Positions 23,803-37,000 of a stretch of 64,000 nt of DNA are shown here, piece after piece; positions within the stretch are counted from its first letter, which is position 1; the number at the start of each line of letters is the position of its first letter. The notes under the pieces are model-generated. The model ran no database searches, was not told the origin of the DNA, and saw nothing but the letters and a program-made list of their open reading frames with translations. Source of the DNA: Adenanthera pavonina (Eukaryota; Streptophyta; Magnoliopsida; Fabales; Fabaceae); NCBI GenBank assembly GCA_026686845.1, contig JAIVEN010000003.1, positions 7,628,501 through 7,692,500 of the forward strand. Direction: 5' to 3'. The translations under genes were made by a program, and so were the position numbers.

Positions 23803-24157
23803 TAACTATCATCACATAGCAAACTATTATAGTTGGACAAAACCTAAAATTAAAATTATTATAGTTTCTTTCAAGAAAAAAAATAGTTGTTTAATATTCT
23901 ACACTCGGGAAAAAATAGTGGAACTTTCGTCAAGTATTGATGCTGATCTCAAAATAATTTCGTGGGTTCCCTTATTAAACAAGGAAGCCAGTTTCATTTA
24001 GTGTAATAAAACTATTGTTATTGTTGCTAATTAAGCAACCACAGAGGCATGGGAGATGCCACTTCAGGATTGCAAAAATGAGGATAGAGGTTAGAAAAAA
24101 TGAAATAATTAATATAGTATAGTCCTCGCTTCTATTTTGCGAAACTGCAAAAGTCTA

Positions 24158-27100
24158 TTATTGATCCCGCTTCACATGCTGTGATTTCCACTTAAAATGC
24201 AATGTGATCTTTCCGGATGGAGCACCATTTAAGGTGAACGTGTCCTGAAAATCGCCTTGTAAGATAATCCTTGTGAATGTCAAGATCACTCTTCCAATTT
24301 TCTCCTGCAAGACCCACATTTCACTTAAATTCCCTATAGGTAATATTGATATTTAAGAAATCTGCAGCGCAGTATAAGATGAAGATGGCAAACTGATGAT
24401 ACTAGGATTAATTCCTGTAGCAGACAACATATATGGAATTCTGAAAAACGCAAGTGATGATGGGTCTCCAATTAGAAGAACCTATGCACATATAGTCAGA
24501 ACTCAGAAATGTTGGTTTAATTACAGACAAACAGAACCAGAAAAAATTGCATCTAGTGCGCATATTAAATTGCAAAAAAAAAAAAAGAAATTTCATTTCG
24601 ATGTGCAGTAGGTGCACATCTCATTTGCATTATTTAGATGACATTTCGACAGCCCAGATTTTGTTATTATTTTAATCAGATTTTAATACTTTTTTAAAAG
24701 ATGGGGAACACAAAATAATTTCATTTTTATAATTATAAAAAATAACACCTTTTAAAAAAAAAAATTTAGACTGTCTAAACTCATTTGGATAATCTAGATA
24801 AGCCCGATGCACATTTCTAAGGATGTCCACCAAAAAACCAAACCCCAAAATTCCCAAATTCTTTTTCTAACCCTTTTTTTTCTGAAGAAAATCGGTTCAG
24901 TTAATGAAAAATAAGAATGTTAGAAAAGAAAATGTTATGATGAGACATTATGAAATCTTATTGAATATGGCTACTAGCTATATCAAGTTAACCTTAGTGA
25001 GACAGGGTTAAGAGAATTCACCTTTCCGAAAGTATCATGATCCCAGACCTCAACAATTAGCAAATCATGTAAAGCATCCTCCACAACAAAGTCGAACGTT
25101 TGATTCCACACTGGGTTTAGGCATTCGTTTACAACCTGAAAGCACAATAGTTTAGGAATCAATCTAAAAGTATTATCTTAATTCACAATGGTTTATATAT
25201 TGTGGCTATACAGAGAAACTGTATTATCTTAATTCACAAATGAAATCAATCTAAAAGCATCACGTTCTTGGTAAAATTTAAGATGTAAAAAACTTTAGTA
25301 ACCCGCATGATAACCGATTTTCGTTAATTCAAAACTTAACTTCAAAGCGATGAACAGTTTAACATTTTAATTATTCGTAATTTGTTGTTGAATCTGAGTC
25401 TTACCCTAGTCTTGTGCTTTCTGTCTGATTTTTTCAACATAAGGACCGCAAAGGGGTCAGCCTTCCCCATGAGGTCCACTACTGGTAAGTCTTCAGCCGA
25501 TATCACTGTCACAGAAAGCACCCCTCTAACAATTACATTTTTCTTCGGTGCAGCTTCGTCGTCAACCTTATCCTTAAGGGTCTTCTCGTAAGCAGTTAAC
25601 GAGTAATCAGGGTTGAATGGGTTGCCAAAGTGGTTCTCCTGGCCAATCGGGATGTACAAGAGCTCCAGGTGCACCTATGGACGGTAGGTATATGTAAGAC
25701 GACTGGAAACCCAAGACGACTATATGAAATATTACTGTGTGACTTCTAAATTCACACATATATAATATTAGTCCCTAAGTCTCAAATATAACTAATAAAA
25801 AAAAACACATACTCTACGCATACCAATAAAAGTTGTTTAAGGTCATTTAATTTATAATAAAACATATTTTTTCCTTTATATTAGATTAATCAATGTTCAT
25901 TGATTTGATGAGAGGCATCTTGATAATATCACATTTATTGTTACAAAAATTATACTTTCTATCTTATATTTTGAAACAACCTTCCACTCCAAAATTTACA
26001 TATATTTGAGATTAAGGGACTATCTGATAACATGAAAACATTAAATTCGTGTGAAAATGACAAGATCGGATTAGACCAGATATTGATTTTAAGAAATTTG
26101 CCATGTGTTTACTTATTTTAACCAGATATCATATACTCGAATGCTTCTTGATTTTTGTAGCTGCGCATGCCAATGAGACCAAGTAACATTCAAATTTGGT
26201 ATTTATTAGCTAGATGCCCAGGTGAATAATACGACGGTGAGATGCAACTCTTACCTCACCCCTGTATTTGTTATCTCTTTGGACCCCCAGTTCCTTAACC
26301 AGCTTTAACCATACTTCCTTGACTTTACCAGGTTCGAGTTCCCTTAGCTGCACTTGGGCTGCGCCTAAGAACTCCGCATTTTGAATGCCATCATCATCAA
26401 AAATTCGTACCGTGAAGCTCTGTGAATTAGGATCTTCAACAATGAACTCGAAGTGCTCGTTCCACACTGGATTCAAGTCATTATTCTGAAGATGCCCGAC
26501 CACCGGTTAATGAACAACCAAAATTAATCAATCAATAAAGCTTCCACAGAGGAAGATTGACTTACGATTGTTTTGCTTTGTTTGGTTCTGTCATGAAGCG
26601 GACGTACAAATAATTTTGCTAAAGGATCGGATTTGCCTATCAGTTCTTTATTTGTTAGGTCCTTCGCTTGCACTAGTCTAACTTCTAGTGTTCCTTGCGC
26701 TTTCAACTCTAGGTGACTGACAAGACAGAAATAATTCGTAAGCACTGGAGTGTAAAAATTAAGAGAAACCCTTTCCATATAGTGCCCAACAGAAAAATTG
26801 ATCAAATCATCTACAGTAAGCTAAATGAATATGCAGGGCACTTGTGATGAAATTACAAAAGAAATATACAAAACTAAAGATGAATAAAAAATTTAAGAAC
26901 AACCATGCATAGCTTTTTTTTGCCAGTGCTGAATGATAGACAATGCACAGAGATGGATTTCATATGGTGCCAGAAGAAATCCATTTTCCTATAATTAATT
27001 CTCAGTATCCCTTCACGTTGTTCTTCAAGGGCTGGACCCCACAATTACTCGAACAAGGATATTATGTTCATTGTTCACTATGATTCCATGAAGGCAATGG

Positions 27101-30100
27101 TGGGAATCTGAGAGAGCAATCATGATTATAAGGTAAGTCCTAGTTAGGAAAGAAGGCAACTTCCTCTAAATTGTTGCCAATATTTTTATACATACGTAGA
27201 ACATTGCATTAGCTACTGAATAGATAGTTTTCCCCTTATTACAAATAAGTTTTTGCATACCTATAATCCCCTGGTATAATTGGTACGATATTGCGTACTG
27301 GCCAAGTTATAGCATCTTCAATAGCATCCTTAATTGTCTCCTGAATAAATGACAGAAAAATTTATTATTACATACTCTATAGTACTGTATATGAGTTAGT
27401 TAAAGGGCCATTAACAATGCAATGCAAGATTAATCTGCCTAACTTTCATAATTGATGTTTGGCCAAAAACACATAAAACTTTTGTAATTGATGAACCAAA
27501 AATTTAGGGCATCAGGATTGCATTATCCCCTGCATATATTCAAATCTTTGCAGCTTATTACTTTTAGTTGGCTATCAGGTTCGGTCAAGGGGTTAATTTT
27601 AGAGGTCCTGATGTCTCAAACTTTAGTTCTGGTTGCAGCATATACATTTAAATAGTCAAACTTCATGAACTATAAGTGCATTCAAATAATGAAATATCAA
27701 GACAACTTTTAAAACCAATGGAGGAGATTTCTGAAAGAAATTTCAAAGCAGGGTAAAAGAAGAATATCTTAATTGAAATTAGATAAATGAAGAAGGTTTT
27801 CCGTCATTTAAGTGACACTAAATATTAAGACCTACTAAACCGTTGAAATCTTTCTACATTGTTAAATAGAGCAAAAACTACAACCCCTTATCACTGAAAG
27901 ATAGAAAAGAATCCATTTACAAATAAATATTATATATGTGGTTCATCAAGATCTGAAATTGATGATTTATTCCCCATAAAGATGTAATTAGCTTATACCT
28001 CTATAGCAGCAGCCACCCCTGGGATACTTGAAATATCACCACCAACAACCTTGAGAGTGAAATCCAGATCTTTCTGATGTAAACAAAGAAATCAATTGCA
28101 TTCATTTTCAGTTTATCACATTTTAATTAACTCTCATTGACTGTTATGTATTCTCATTTCCTCCCGAAGGCATTAAGTTACAAGGTGATCCAGCTCACCT
28201 TTTGAAACAAGGAATAACAAACAGCTCCAAAAGCAGGAAACTCGTCTACTAGTGGGCTGAAGATCAACCTGAAAACTCCAGTGAATGCAAGATCTTTTAC
28301 CTATATGAACAAGTTGCCAGGAAAGAGCAAGCAAAGAATAAGGAATTTCTTACAAGAATAGCTGACCAAAGTAAAGTCCTTAATGATCTCGTTAGCAGAC
28401 TTATTTTCACAGTCCAACTCATCGATCAATGAAAAGTATGCATATTTTTTGCTTATAAAGATTAGAGAACCCCATATGAAGATGCCTACATATTGGCACG
28501 AACAGACAGAGACAAATGCTCACATATATATATAGACACACAAGCACGCACGCACGCACACTTCTTCCAATATAGTGATACAAAATTGTCTTTGGGTTAA
28601 TTAAAATGAATGTTAAATTCTTTAAGATGTCTTATCTGTTGGCTATTTTGCTTCCCCACTTCTATAATAATAAATTTGAGGATACTACTGGCCAAAGAAA
28701 AAAATGAGGATATATGTAGCTTGCCCAATCTAACAGCTGTGTGTTGTGAGGACTGAGGAAGCTATAGGGAAGGACATGTACATCTGAGACGACTATGCAG
28801 ACAGAATCTAGTCGCCAGTGCATGCATGTTTCCTAACGAAGGATTTTGTTACTTTGGATCAATACTTTTTTCACTACATTATAGAACTGAGGTTTGAATC
28901 TAAAATCTTTTACTAGTAATTACCCACATCTCCCATACAAGACCACACCTAGTAGATTTATCAAGTTTTATCTTATGAGTAAAATATGAATATGGATATC
29001 AACAATTTAAAGTACGAGATGAATAAGATACATTTGATTAATAGCTATACAAATTGAAATACATTATGGTTATATAACAACAACAATAATATTAGTCTTA
29101 TCCCACTAAGTGGGGTCGGCTACATGGATCATACGATATCAATGTGCTCTATCAAATGTTATCTCAAATACATTATGGTTATAACTGAATAAATTCTAAA
29201 ACATAATATTTAGTTGAAATATTTTTCCTATCTCTACATTATCTTTATTGTCTAAGGAATGGTTTTCATCCACAAATAGACAATAAATGAAACCTTTACA
29301 CAAAATAATCAGCATACAAAAAAACCCCGAGTTGGTAAAAATATATTAATTACCTGTACGGGAAGTGCAACACCAATGTGAGTATTAATGTCAAGTATGA
29401 TATTTGGATTACCATCCCACTTCATCTCTAACTCCATAGTCACTTTATCAGGCCCGCTTTCTTCTTCAAGAATCGCGATTCCTACGTATTTCCAGCAACT
29501 AACATCAGCAGCAGAGTATTTCCGGGAAACCAACTTCCTAATAAGTTCACTCTGTTTAGCTTGATCATGAGTGACGGTGTCATGGGATACAGGAGGTCGA
29601 GAAATCATAAGCACAAAATACAGTTCGTGAACCGTCTATAAGTCTATTATAAAATTTTTAGGTAATAATTGAAAGGAAGCACATATTTTCGCAGATCAAC
29701 AGATCCATGTCATGAATTTAGATGAGCAAAGCAATAATGTTGAATGTTATCAATCAATCATCATTATTAATGACAAAATTTCTTGCTGCATTGATTGAAT
29801 GTCTAATTCATACCGGTAGAATTACATTCAAGAGAAGATTCAATGATAGAGAGGACCAAACTGACCTGTAAATTGTGGAGCCACAGTACCAAGGGTCAAC
29901 TTAGAGAACGTGAGTGAATCTAATATAGCTGGCGTATGTTGTTCAAGAATAGGTTCCACGTTGGATCTTATCAACCCCGATGCTGCCTATGCCATATCAC
30001 GACAGATAAAATATATTTTGGAGACACAAATGCAAGGAGTATTAACAATCCAAGGGATTGAATTTGATTCCTAATGGTGAAAATATGAAATAAAAGTACC

Positions 30101-30589
30101 TCATCAACATAGGGCCAAATTCTCGAGAGTTGGGTATTAAGCCAATCTAACTGCATTCAATGAAGAGTTAATATTAAAGCCCAGCGTATTAGCGAAAAAA
30201 GCATCATCAGAGCCCAGATTAAAACGTAAGGCACAGTAAATATTTATATAAGATCTTATATAGACAATAAGATGAATTTAACTTCTGTCGCTGAGTGAAA
30301 ACCACCCATGGTGGATAGAAATTAGGAGGCAGAATTTTTCTGGAATCCTCCACTGTCATTCTTGCAAAAGCAGCGACCGTCTTCGCCTGAAAGCGTTCAA
30401 AAGAACGAAGAGTCAGAAGATATCCTAAAAGGAAAAAAAAAAAATAATAATCAAAATCATTTAAATTTAGTATTGAGAAAATACCAAATCAGAGCGACGC
30501 TTTGATCGGCTGGCTTCATAACGAGCGAAAGCTACGATAATGCCGATGCCAAATAAGATGCCAAAGAACATGCCGGTGAAGAAGCCCAT
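24158..30589 (-). CDS. Synaptotagmin (SYT4/SYT5-type, SMP plus two C2 domains), about 559 aa
   Basis: Thirteen exons: 30589-30485, 30386-30282, 30150-30100, 29986-29866, 29481-29354, 28300-28199, 28073-27999, 27340-27261, 26716-26566, 26485-26255, 25674-25405, 25135-25022 and 24304-24158. An N-terminal membrane anchor (residues about 3-24, MGFFTGMFFGILFGIG) precedes the lipid-transfer SMP domain (about 65-250; WPYVDE, LGTVAPQFTG, MELEMKWDGNP). C2A (about 260-380; GKSDPLAKLF, FDDDG) and C2B (about 430-535; GKADPFAVLM, WDHDTFGK) keep acidic residues of the Ca2+ loops. Such proteins tether ER to plasma membrane and move lipids. One oddity: exon 2 should end ...QRQK at AAG, but the next bases are TTAAAT, where a GT donor is expected. 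Splicing at the nearest GT (30282-30281) would bring a stop at once. It is either a damaged gene or a base missing from the sequence. All other junctions are canonical. Confidence 0.88.
25771..26020. mobile_element. Stowaway-type MITE, 250 bp, in SYT intron 10
   Basis: The left end is GTCCCTAAGTCTCAAATATA and the right end read inward is GTCCCTTAATCTCAAATATA, matching at 18 of 20 positions. TA flanks both ends (25769-25770, 26021-26022). The interior is AT-rich and non-coding. The close match of the arms suggests a younger insertion than the other MITEs here. Confidence 0.8.
29075..29165 (-). mobile_element. Truncated SINE with 18-bp target duplication, in SYT intron 5
   Basis: The direct repeat AAATACATTATGGTTATA occurs exactly at 29057-29074 and 29166-29183. 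Between them lies a 91-bp body. Read on the minus strand, it includes TAGCCGACCCCACTTAGTGG and GATAAGACTAATATT and ends in TTGTTGTTATA, the 3' end of a common plant SINE type. The missing 5' half (no pol III boxes seen) and the long duplication indicate a 5'-truncated LINE-mediated insertion. Confidence 0.75.
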
Positions 30590-33500
30590 TTGCGAAATGT
30601 TACAGAGACGCTAGCGATAGCAAATGCGGGAACCACAAATTCTGTGACTGCTCTTCGAGCTGTTGTTCTTCTTTAGCTCAAATATGGTTTTGTGGGTGAT
30701 GGCGAGTTCACTTTGAAAACGAGAGTTCATTTGCCAGACATTTTGCTCGACAAGAGGGGGGAGGGAGAGAGTCATGAATTTTTTTTTTTTTGCTTCTCAT
30801 GAGAGAGCTGCGAAGTTAGTTATGCTGTGCGACTGTTCTGGCGGGAGATACTGAAAAAATTGCTTAAAGTTCTGTTGATTGATGGACCTCTCATCTTTCG
30901 ATTTGGCCCAAAAAGAAAATTTACAATACATATAATGACTTACATTATAAATATAATTTTGATGTAAAATGAAAAATATTATTTAATATTTAAATTATTA
31001 TATGACGTAAAAAAACTTCATATCAATCAAAATAAATGTCTAAATTCTAAAAATCATGCAATGCCTTCTCTGTTTAATCTTTTCAAAATATTTATTGAAT
31101 TAAATTAGATATAAATTTCTTTTATAATTTTATTATCTAATTTTTAATTGAGAATGATTCAAACAGTCCATATTTCCTCGGTTCTTTCTAATATGATAAC
31201 TACGGGCGACCTTGACGGTGCATTGTCTTTTTCCACGACTATATGATAATTAATGTTTTTTATATCTCTTTTCGAACTCTATGCTGATGATTCAAATATT
31301 ACTCATACAAATCAAACCAATAAAATACCTCATGAATTCCATTTAAGTTTCGCAATATTAGTTTGTTGACAACGATGTAAATAGATTAGGCGGGCAAATA
31401 CAAATGTCATTTGCCTAAAGATTTGAGATTCTTTTAAGGATTATGCTCATTTTATTCTTTCTAAATTTATTTGTAAATGAAAATTTCGTGCAGTCAGGTT
31501 TTTTTTTGGTCAATGCAGTCAGGTATGTTTATTTTCGTATAATATATGTATATGTAATATAGAAAATGTTGAGTATGAAACATTTTTTTAGTGTAGATAA
31601 GAGTATACAGTTCATCACAACACATAAACCCTGACATGCATCCTCAGTCATATATAATAGGCCAGTTCTTAAAAATAAATAAAGTTGCACTTTAATCAGT
31701 TGTAATAATTTGTGACCTATTATCATAATCTTGTAAGTACACAGGTTCAATCACAATAATAAAAAATCTCCAGAGTATTCCAGAGGTAGAATTCAAGAGA
31801 GGTAGTAAATTTCTTAGTTCAAGTTTTTAATCTAAAAGTAAGATATAATCAATTTGAGAATTCAAATTAAAAAGAGAAGAAATAGAAAACAAAACAATGT
31901 CTGAGTTTTGATTCAGTTCTAGAAGTATCAAGAGATCATGATTCACTTTATGAGATAATTAGATTTTATTTCTTAGTTAGTGTGTGTTTGGGTTAGATTA
32001 TATATAAGTGATTATGAGGATAAATGATTATTCATAATAGATTATGAGAATAAGTGATTATGTCAAAAGTGAATTGTGTTTGGATATTTTTAACCCATAA
32101 GTGATTTTGAGAAAAGAAATGTGTTTGGATATTAGGGTTTAAGTAATTATTGGGTGGATAATGAGAAGAAAAAGTGAAATAAGTGATTACGAGATATAAG
32201 TGATTATCATAAGCTAGAAAAAGTAGCTTATGGAAATAATCACTTAAATGGTCATAAGTGATTATTTTGATCTAGATTGTGTTTGTTTACTGGCCGCATA
32301 ATAACTTTTCTCTGCTCCATAATTACTTATAATTTAAAACAAACAAGCTCTTAGACTTTACATAATTATAGTAACTGTTGTTTCTAAAGCGTCATAATTA
32401 CCTCTCAGTCAATTAGTCCCTATTTAATTAGGATTCAATTTACTCTCACGCAACTAAAATTTCTAATTAAACCTTGAAAACTAGAACACATATCACCACG
32501 AATTCCTAATTCTATCTTTAAATTAGTTATTCATGTTTATCTTTCTAAATCTAGGTTCATTCTTCACCTCTCAGTCCATAAAGTTTACCTATTAATTAGA
32601 TTTTATGATGATCAAGTTTAAAATTCACATGAACGAATAAAAGAGATAAATATAATAAAAAGACAAATTAAATATAACTTGAAGAACAAATCCACATGTC
32701 TTAACTAGAGAAAGAAAATCCAATACATTCCAATCAGGCTACATGCCTAACCTTGATTGGGAAATTTAGCCATACATGAAAATAGAAATCAAATTAGAAC
32801 TAAAATCCTAAATCATAGTGAAAAAAACAAGAAGGAAGAGTTAAAAAGGAAAATATAATCTTACTTCAATACTCTCCTGATCTCCTTAATTTTTTTCTAT
32901 AAATTATTTCTAGTTTTTGTCAGATGCGTCTGAATTATGTTCTTTAGTCTTTGAGTGTGTTTTTAAATATTTTCTTGTATTTTTACCATGTCTCCTTATA
33001 TAAAGAAAATTTAGAAGAACATAAAAACACAAAATATCACAAAACACGTTAAAAACGTGTTTTTACGAAACTCTAATGCTTGACCTTATTCTAGATAACC
33101 ATATAATCATCCAATACAGAGTCGGGTGCTTGTAAAAGCCTGAAAAATATTAAAAACGCGTTGCTGTAAATGTAAAATGGCTTGGCTGTCACTAGTGATT
33201 GCGAGAAACTCGAAGAGATCAAGAGGACTATCACCAGATAAAGGTCGGCCGGGGTAAAGTAATATTCCTTTTCCATTATGATACGAGTCAAACTTGAGGC
33301 ACGTGGTTGACAGTAACTACCAATCTGTGAGAGTGTGTGTTCGTATGGGCTATACAAGTCATGGGCCTCTCTAGCCCAATACACATTTCAGTATAAGAAG
33401 CACATACTCTAACAGTACTTACTACCTTCCGGCCAAGTTCCTTCCCCAGAAAACTCCGTCATTCTCTAACACAAGCACTGAGCCATATGGGAAGCTGATA

Positions 33501-36500
33501 GTGTTTCTTAATCACCCTTCTTGCTTTCTCCTTTAACAATAATTCTGGTGGTTGGAGCAATTTCTTTGTTATTCAGTGCGCTACTCTCGTTTTCTTTTCT
33601 GTTTCAATATATATATATAACTGTTACGTTACGGATCTGTATCATTCAAGAAAATACTGCCAAGCGGCAACTAGTATATAATATGGATGTCTGATTTAGT
33701 CTTGCTTTGAGATGTCTAATATACTTGAATGTTTTCATGAAAAAAGAAAAAAAGTCTACGCCAATCAAGTCGTGTGGCATAATTGTGCTTATAGAGGTGC
33801 CAAACTACCAACTTTTTTTTTTCCGGTGTGTACGATGGAGGACGGTACCAATTTATTTTCTTCCTCCTTTCTCTTTCTCTCTTTTGCTCTCTCAATGGTC
33901 TTGTCCATAGCTACTTACGATCCTCGATTACTTTTGCTTCATCTTTGGGGTTGCATTTTGTGGTCTTTCAAAATAAAGAAGGTTGAATACAATTTTAATG
34001 AAATGTGTTCCACGTATTTTACGAAAACATTAATGAACCTACTCCCTCTCTCTGTGCAAATTAGAAACATAGCTCTCTGTGCGCTGATATCTATCGGCCA
34101 GCTGCAAAATTCAAGGTAGTTAACATCGAATATAATAGTGCTTACATATATAGGCAAGCTTGGCACACACATCCTAATTAAACAGCTAAACTCGATATAT
34201 CGGTCATCAATAACAGAGTTGTGGAAGATTTATTCAGACAATTATGGGATGTCACTAACGAGTGTTACCTTTAAGTTTTCTAACGGGACCAATGTCTCAT
34301 TAGAGACTAAGGAGAATGATTACTACCTCCACTTTGGTACCGGGATGATGATATTGATGCTGATGATGGAGAAGTGACTCCGAATTTTGGCGTACAAGAA
34401 AGGAGAGCCCCCTCTTTTCTCCATTATTCATCAGGGACCAATGAATGGCATGTACTCCTTTCAAGGCTAATTTAAGGATATATATATATATATATTTGAA
34501 TTTAAGGATGTATTCGAATTCATGACTGCATAAATAATCAAATTTTAAACTACTGTGTAAGAAATTTTTTATAGTCTCCATTGTAAAATTCATATAAATT
34601 TCAAAGAGAATGACATAAACATTTATACACACACATATATATATGAGATTCTTCATTTCTTCCTTGCACTCTCGTTTCTCTCTTCTCTTTTTAAATTTTA
34701 TAATAAAATATTCTTAAAAATCGGGACACCTTGTTACTTGCTCAAACCTCGTTATCAAACCATAACCTGATTAATTATATGTAGGCATATCTTAACTTTT
34801 AAAATATCAAACTTAAATCTTATTGTTTGGGACATAAACAGGTGAGAACTAGCTAGAAAGTAATATAATAAGGAGCCATTTTGCTAGGCAATCCGCTATC
34901 GATTGGGTTTTGTAGAGGATATATATGCTGTATAGAAAAGGCAGACCCAAAAAAACTTTTCAATTTTATACCACCCTTTTAAAGATTTTAAAGCCAATTA
35001 TATAAAATATGTCAAATTTTATTTAACTGACACATCATATTGATATATATAAAAAATCTCAAATATGAAAAGTGATATTCTGAAATATTTCAGTGATTTA
35101 ATAGTATAAATAACTCTGTGTCAATATATTTAATACCATGTACATTAGTCCTACGTACGTTAATCCTTTTTTTTCCTGAAAAGCAAAACCAATTTCTAGC
35201 CCCTCCCATCCATATTGTTGAGTACAATGTCATATTTTTTTTAATTAAAGAGTACAATGTCATATTAAATACTGGAGATATCATCCAGAATATTAAGCAT
35301 TTTTAGTATCGTATCAAGCAAAGACAAGCTAAAACGATCATTTTTATAGTGGTCTAATTAATATACAACATATAATTGATAAAATAAAATGAAAAGTAAT
35401 TTTAGATAGAAAACAACTTTTTTCAGGGGGCGTAGTCAGGACTGAAACACTGGGGGACCAATTTTTTTTTTAAGTTAATGCATATAATTTTATTTTTTTT
35501 ATTTTTAATATTTATTGTCAATAAGTTTTTCAAAATTAATTTTAAAATATACTGAAAGTATTAATCATGTGTAATAATATAAAAATCTAAAAAAAATTAA
35601 AAACTTACAAAAGTTAACTTATATAATTAAAAAATTAATGAATGGATATATTTTTATTTGTCTAAATGGTGCATAATCGCTAAACAAAATATTAGAAGTT
35701 GGTTGAGTGTTTACAGCGATTTGGACACACATATATATAAAAGTCTTATTAGATTCTCGATTCGAGGCCTAACCATATGTATACAAAAGACTTTATTGAG
35801 AAAGATAAAATATTCACACAAAAAAAATCTTACTACATTAAAAAAAAAAGATATATAGTCGTTATTATTCCTTTGCATTATTTTTTACTAAAATTATATT
35901 TTTATATCATTATTTAATAACAATTATCCTTTTATTAATCCTTAGTTAATGACAAAAATCCTAAAAAATACAAAGGAAGACAAAAAAAAAAGAAGTAAAA
36001 AAGAAGAGTAAAAAATAAATGAGGGAGGGAACTTTAAAAAGAATAAAAAAATTGAAAGAGAAACAAGAATCAAAGTTAATACTTATTAAAATAAGAGAGA
36101 GTGTGTTAACTTTTTAAATTTTTTACTTACTTTTAATGAAAAGTATAAATTTGGGGCTGCAAAAAATACATTAATTTTCACATAATATAAAAAATTGATT
36201 AAAAATACATATATTTTAAAGTAAATATTAAAAATTTGGGGATCATAGCCTATACCAGTCCCTCTAAATTTGCCTTTGATTTTTTTATATTTATTTAAAA
36301 ATAAAATAATATGTCTTTTAAAAAAATATGGCAATAAAATATGGTATTCTATAAAACTTAGTTAATTAAACTTTCGCTTGCTATAAGAAATCAAAGAAAA
36401 ATGCTATAAAAAAAAAGAAATCAAAGAAAAAATAATCAATATTAATATTCATGTCAATATAAAAAATACAAGTTGTATTACCCACGTGTGATATTTAAAG

Positions 36501-37000
36501 AAAGTAAGAATTGTTTTATTTATTTATTTTTTTGGACTCGTAAGAAGATTAGTGTTTTGAAAAACTAGATTTTTTTTCTGAAGTAGCAAACTTTGATGTA
36601 AGGACGGGAAAAACTAGAGTTTAAAATGACTTCGGAGAATGACGCTCAAGGACTTCAAATCCGGCAAATTTCGGAGTTAACTTTGGCGGGAATGGAAGTT
36701 ATCGCGTCTTTAAGTCTTAACAGACATGAAAAGCAAATCTGATCACGTTTAGTTCACTTACGTGCAGGGACAATATTGTCATTCAAAGTGACATCCGGAA
36801 GGTGAAATCCGTCATTACGTATGACACCACTTCACACTTTCCGCCTTCGCTGTAGAGATTTGAGTGTTACCGAAACACACAGATAGCACCATGCCGGTAT
36901 TCATCATTGCACTTTCCATGCTTTATATTTCTCCACATTCCCATCCCCCTCATTTTCCCGAGAAAACCGAACACCGCGAAGCTCTACAGAGAGAAACACA
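30590..37000. other. Long intergenic region between divergent SYT and GT47 genes
   Basis: SYT (minus) and the glycosyltransferase (plus) diverge from here. The SYT leader reaches to about 30,800. A probable TATA-like TTTATATT for the glycosyltransferase lies at 36,922-36,929, about 75 bp before its ATG. In between are a 371-bp MITE (31980-32350), AT microsatellites near 33,608 and 34,478, a repeated word GAGTACAATGTCATATT at 35,219 and 35,250, and AT-rich DNA. No gene is supported; the open frames near 33,100-34,650 lack family resemblance. Confidence 0.5.
31980..32350. mobile_element. Tourist-like MITE, 371 bp (copy A of a three-copy family)
   Basis: TTA flanks both sides (31977-31979, 32351-32353). 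The left end is GTGTGTGTTTGGGTTAGATTA. The right end read inward is GAGCTTGTTTGTTTTAAATTA, an imperfect inverted repeat. The interior repeats 'ataagtgattatga' and has TTGGGTGGATAATGAGAAGA, which also occurs in the elements near 58,859 and 59,715. A TTA duplication and a ...TTTG terminus fit PIF/Harbinger-type MITEs. Confidence 0.75.

Noticed and set aside
29482..29614. Extended open frame upstream of SYT exon 5
   Set aside because: The family sequence requires the exon to start at the TAG acceptor (GIAILEEESGPD); the extra residues match nothing known and would break the junction with exon 4.
33091..33384. 97-codon minus-strand frame near 33.2 kb
   Set aside because: No recognisable domain, no good start context or splice partner, and an isolated position in AT-rich DNA.
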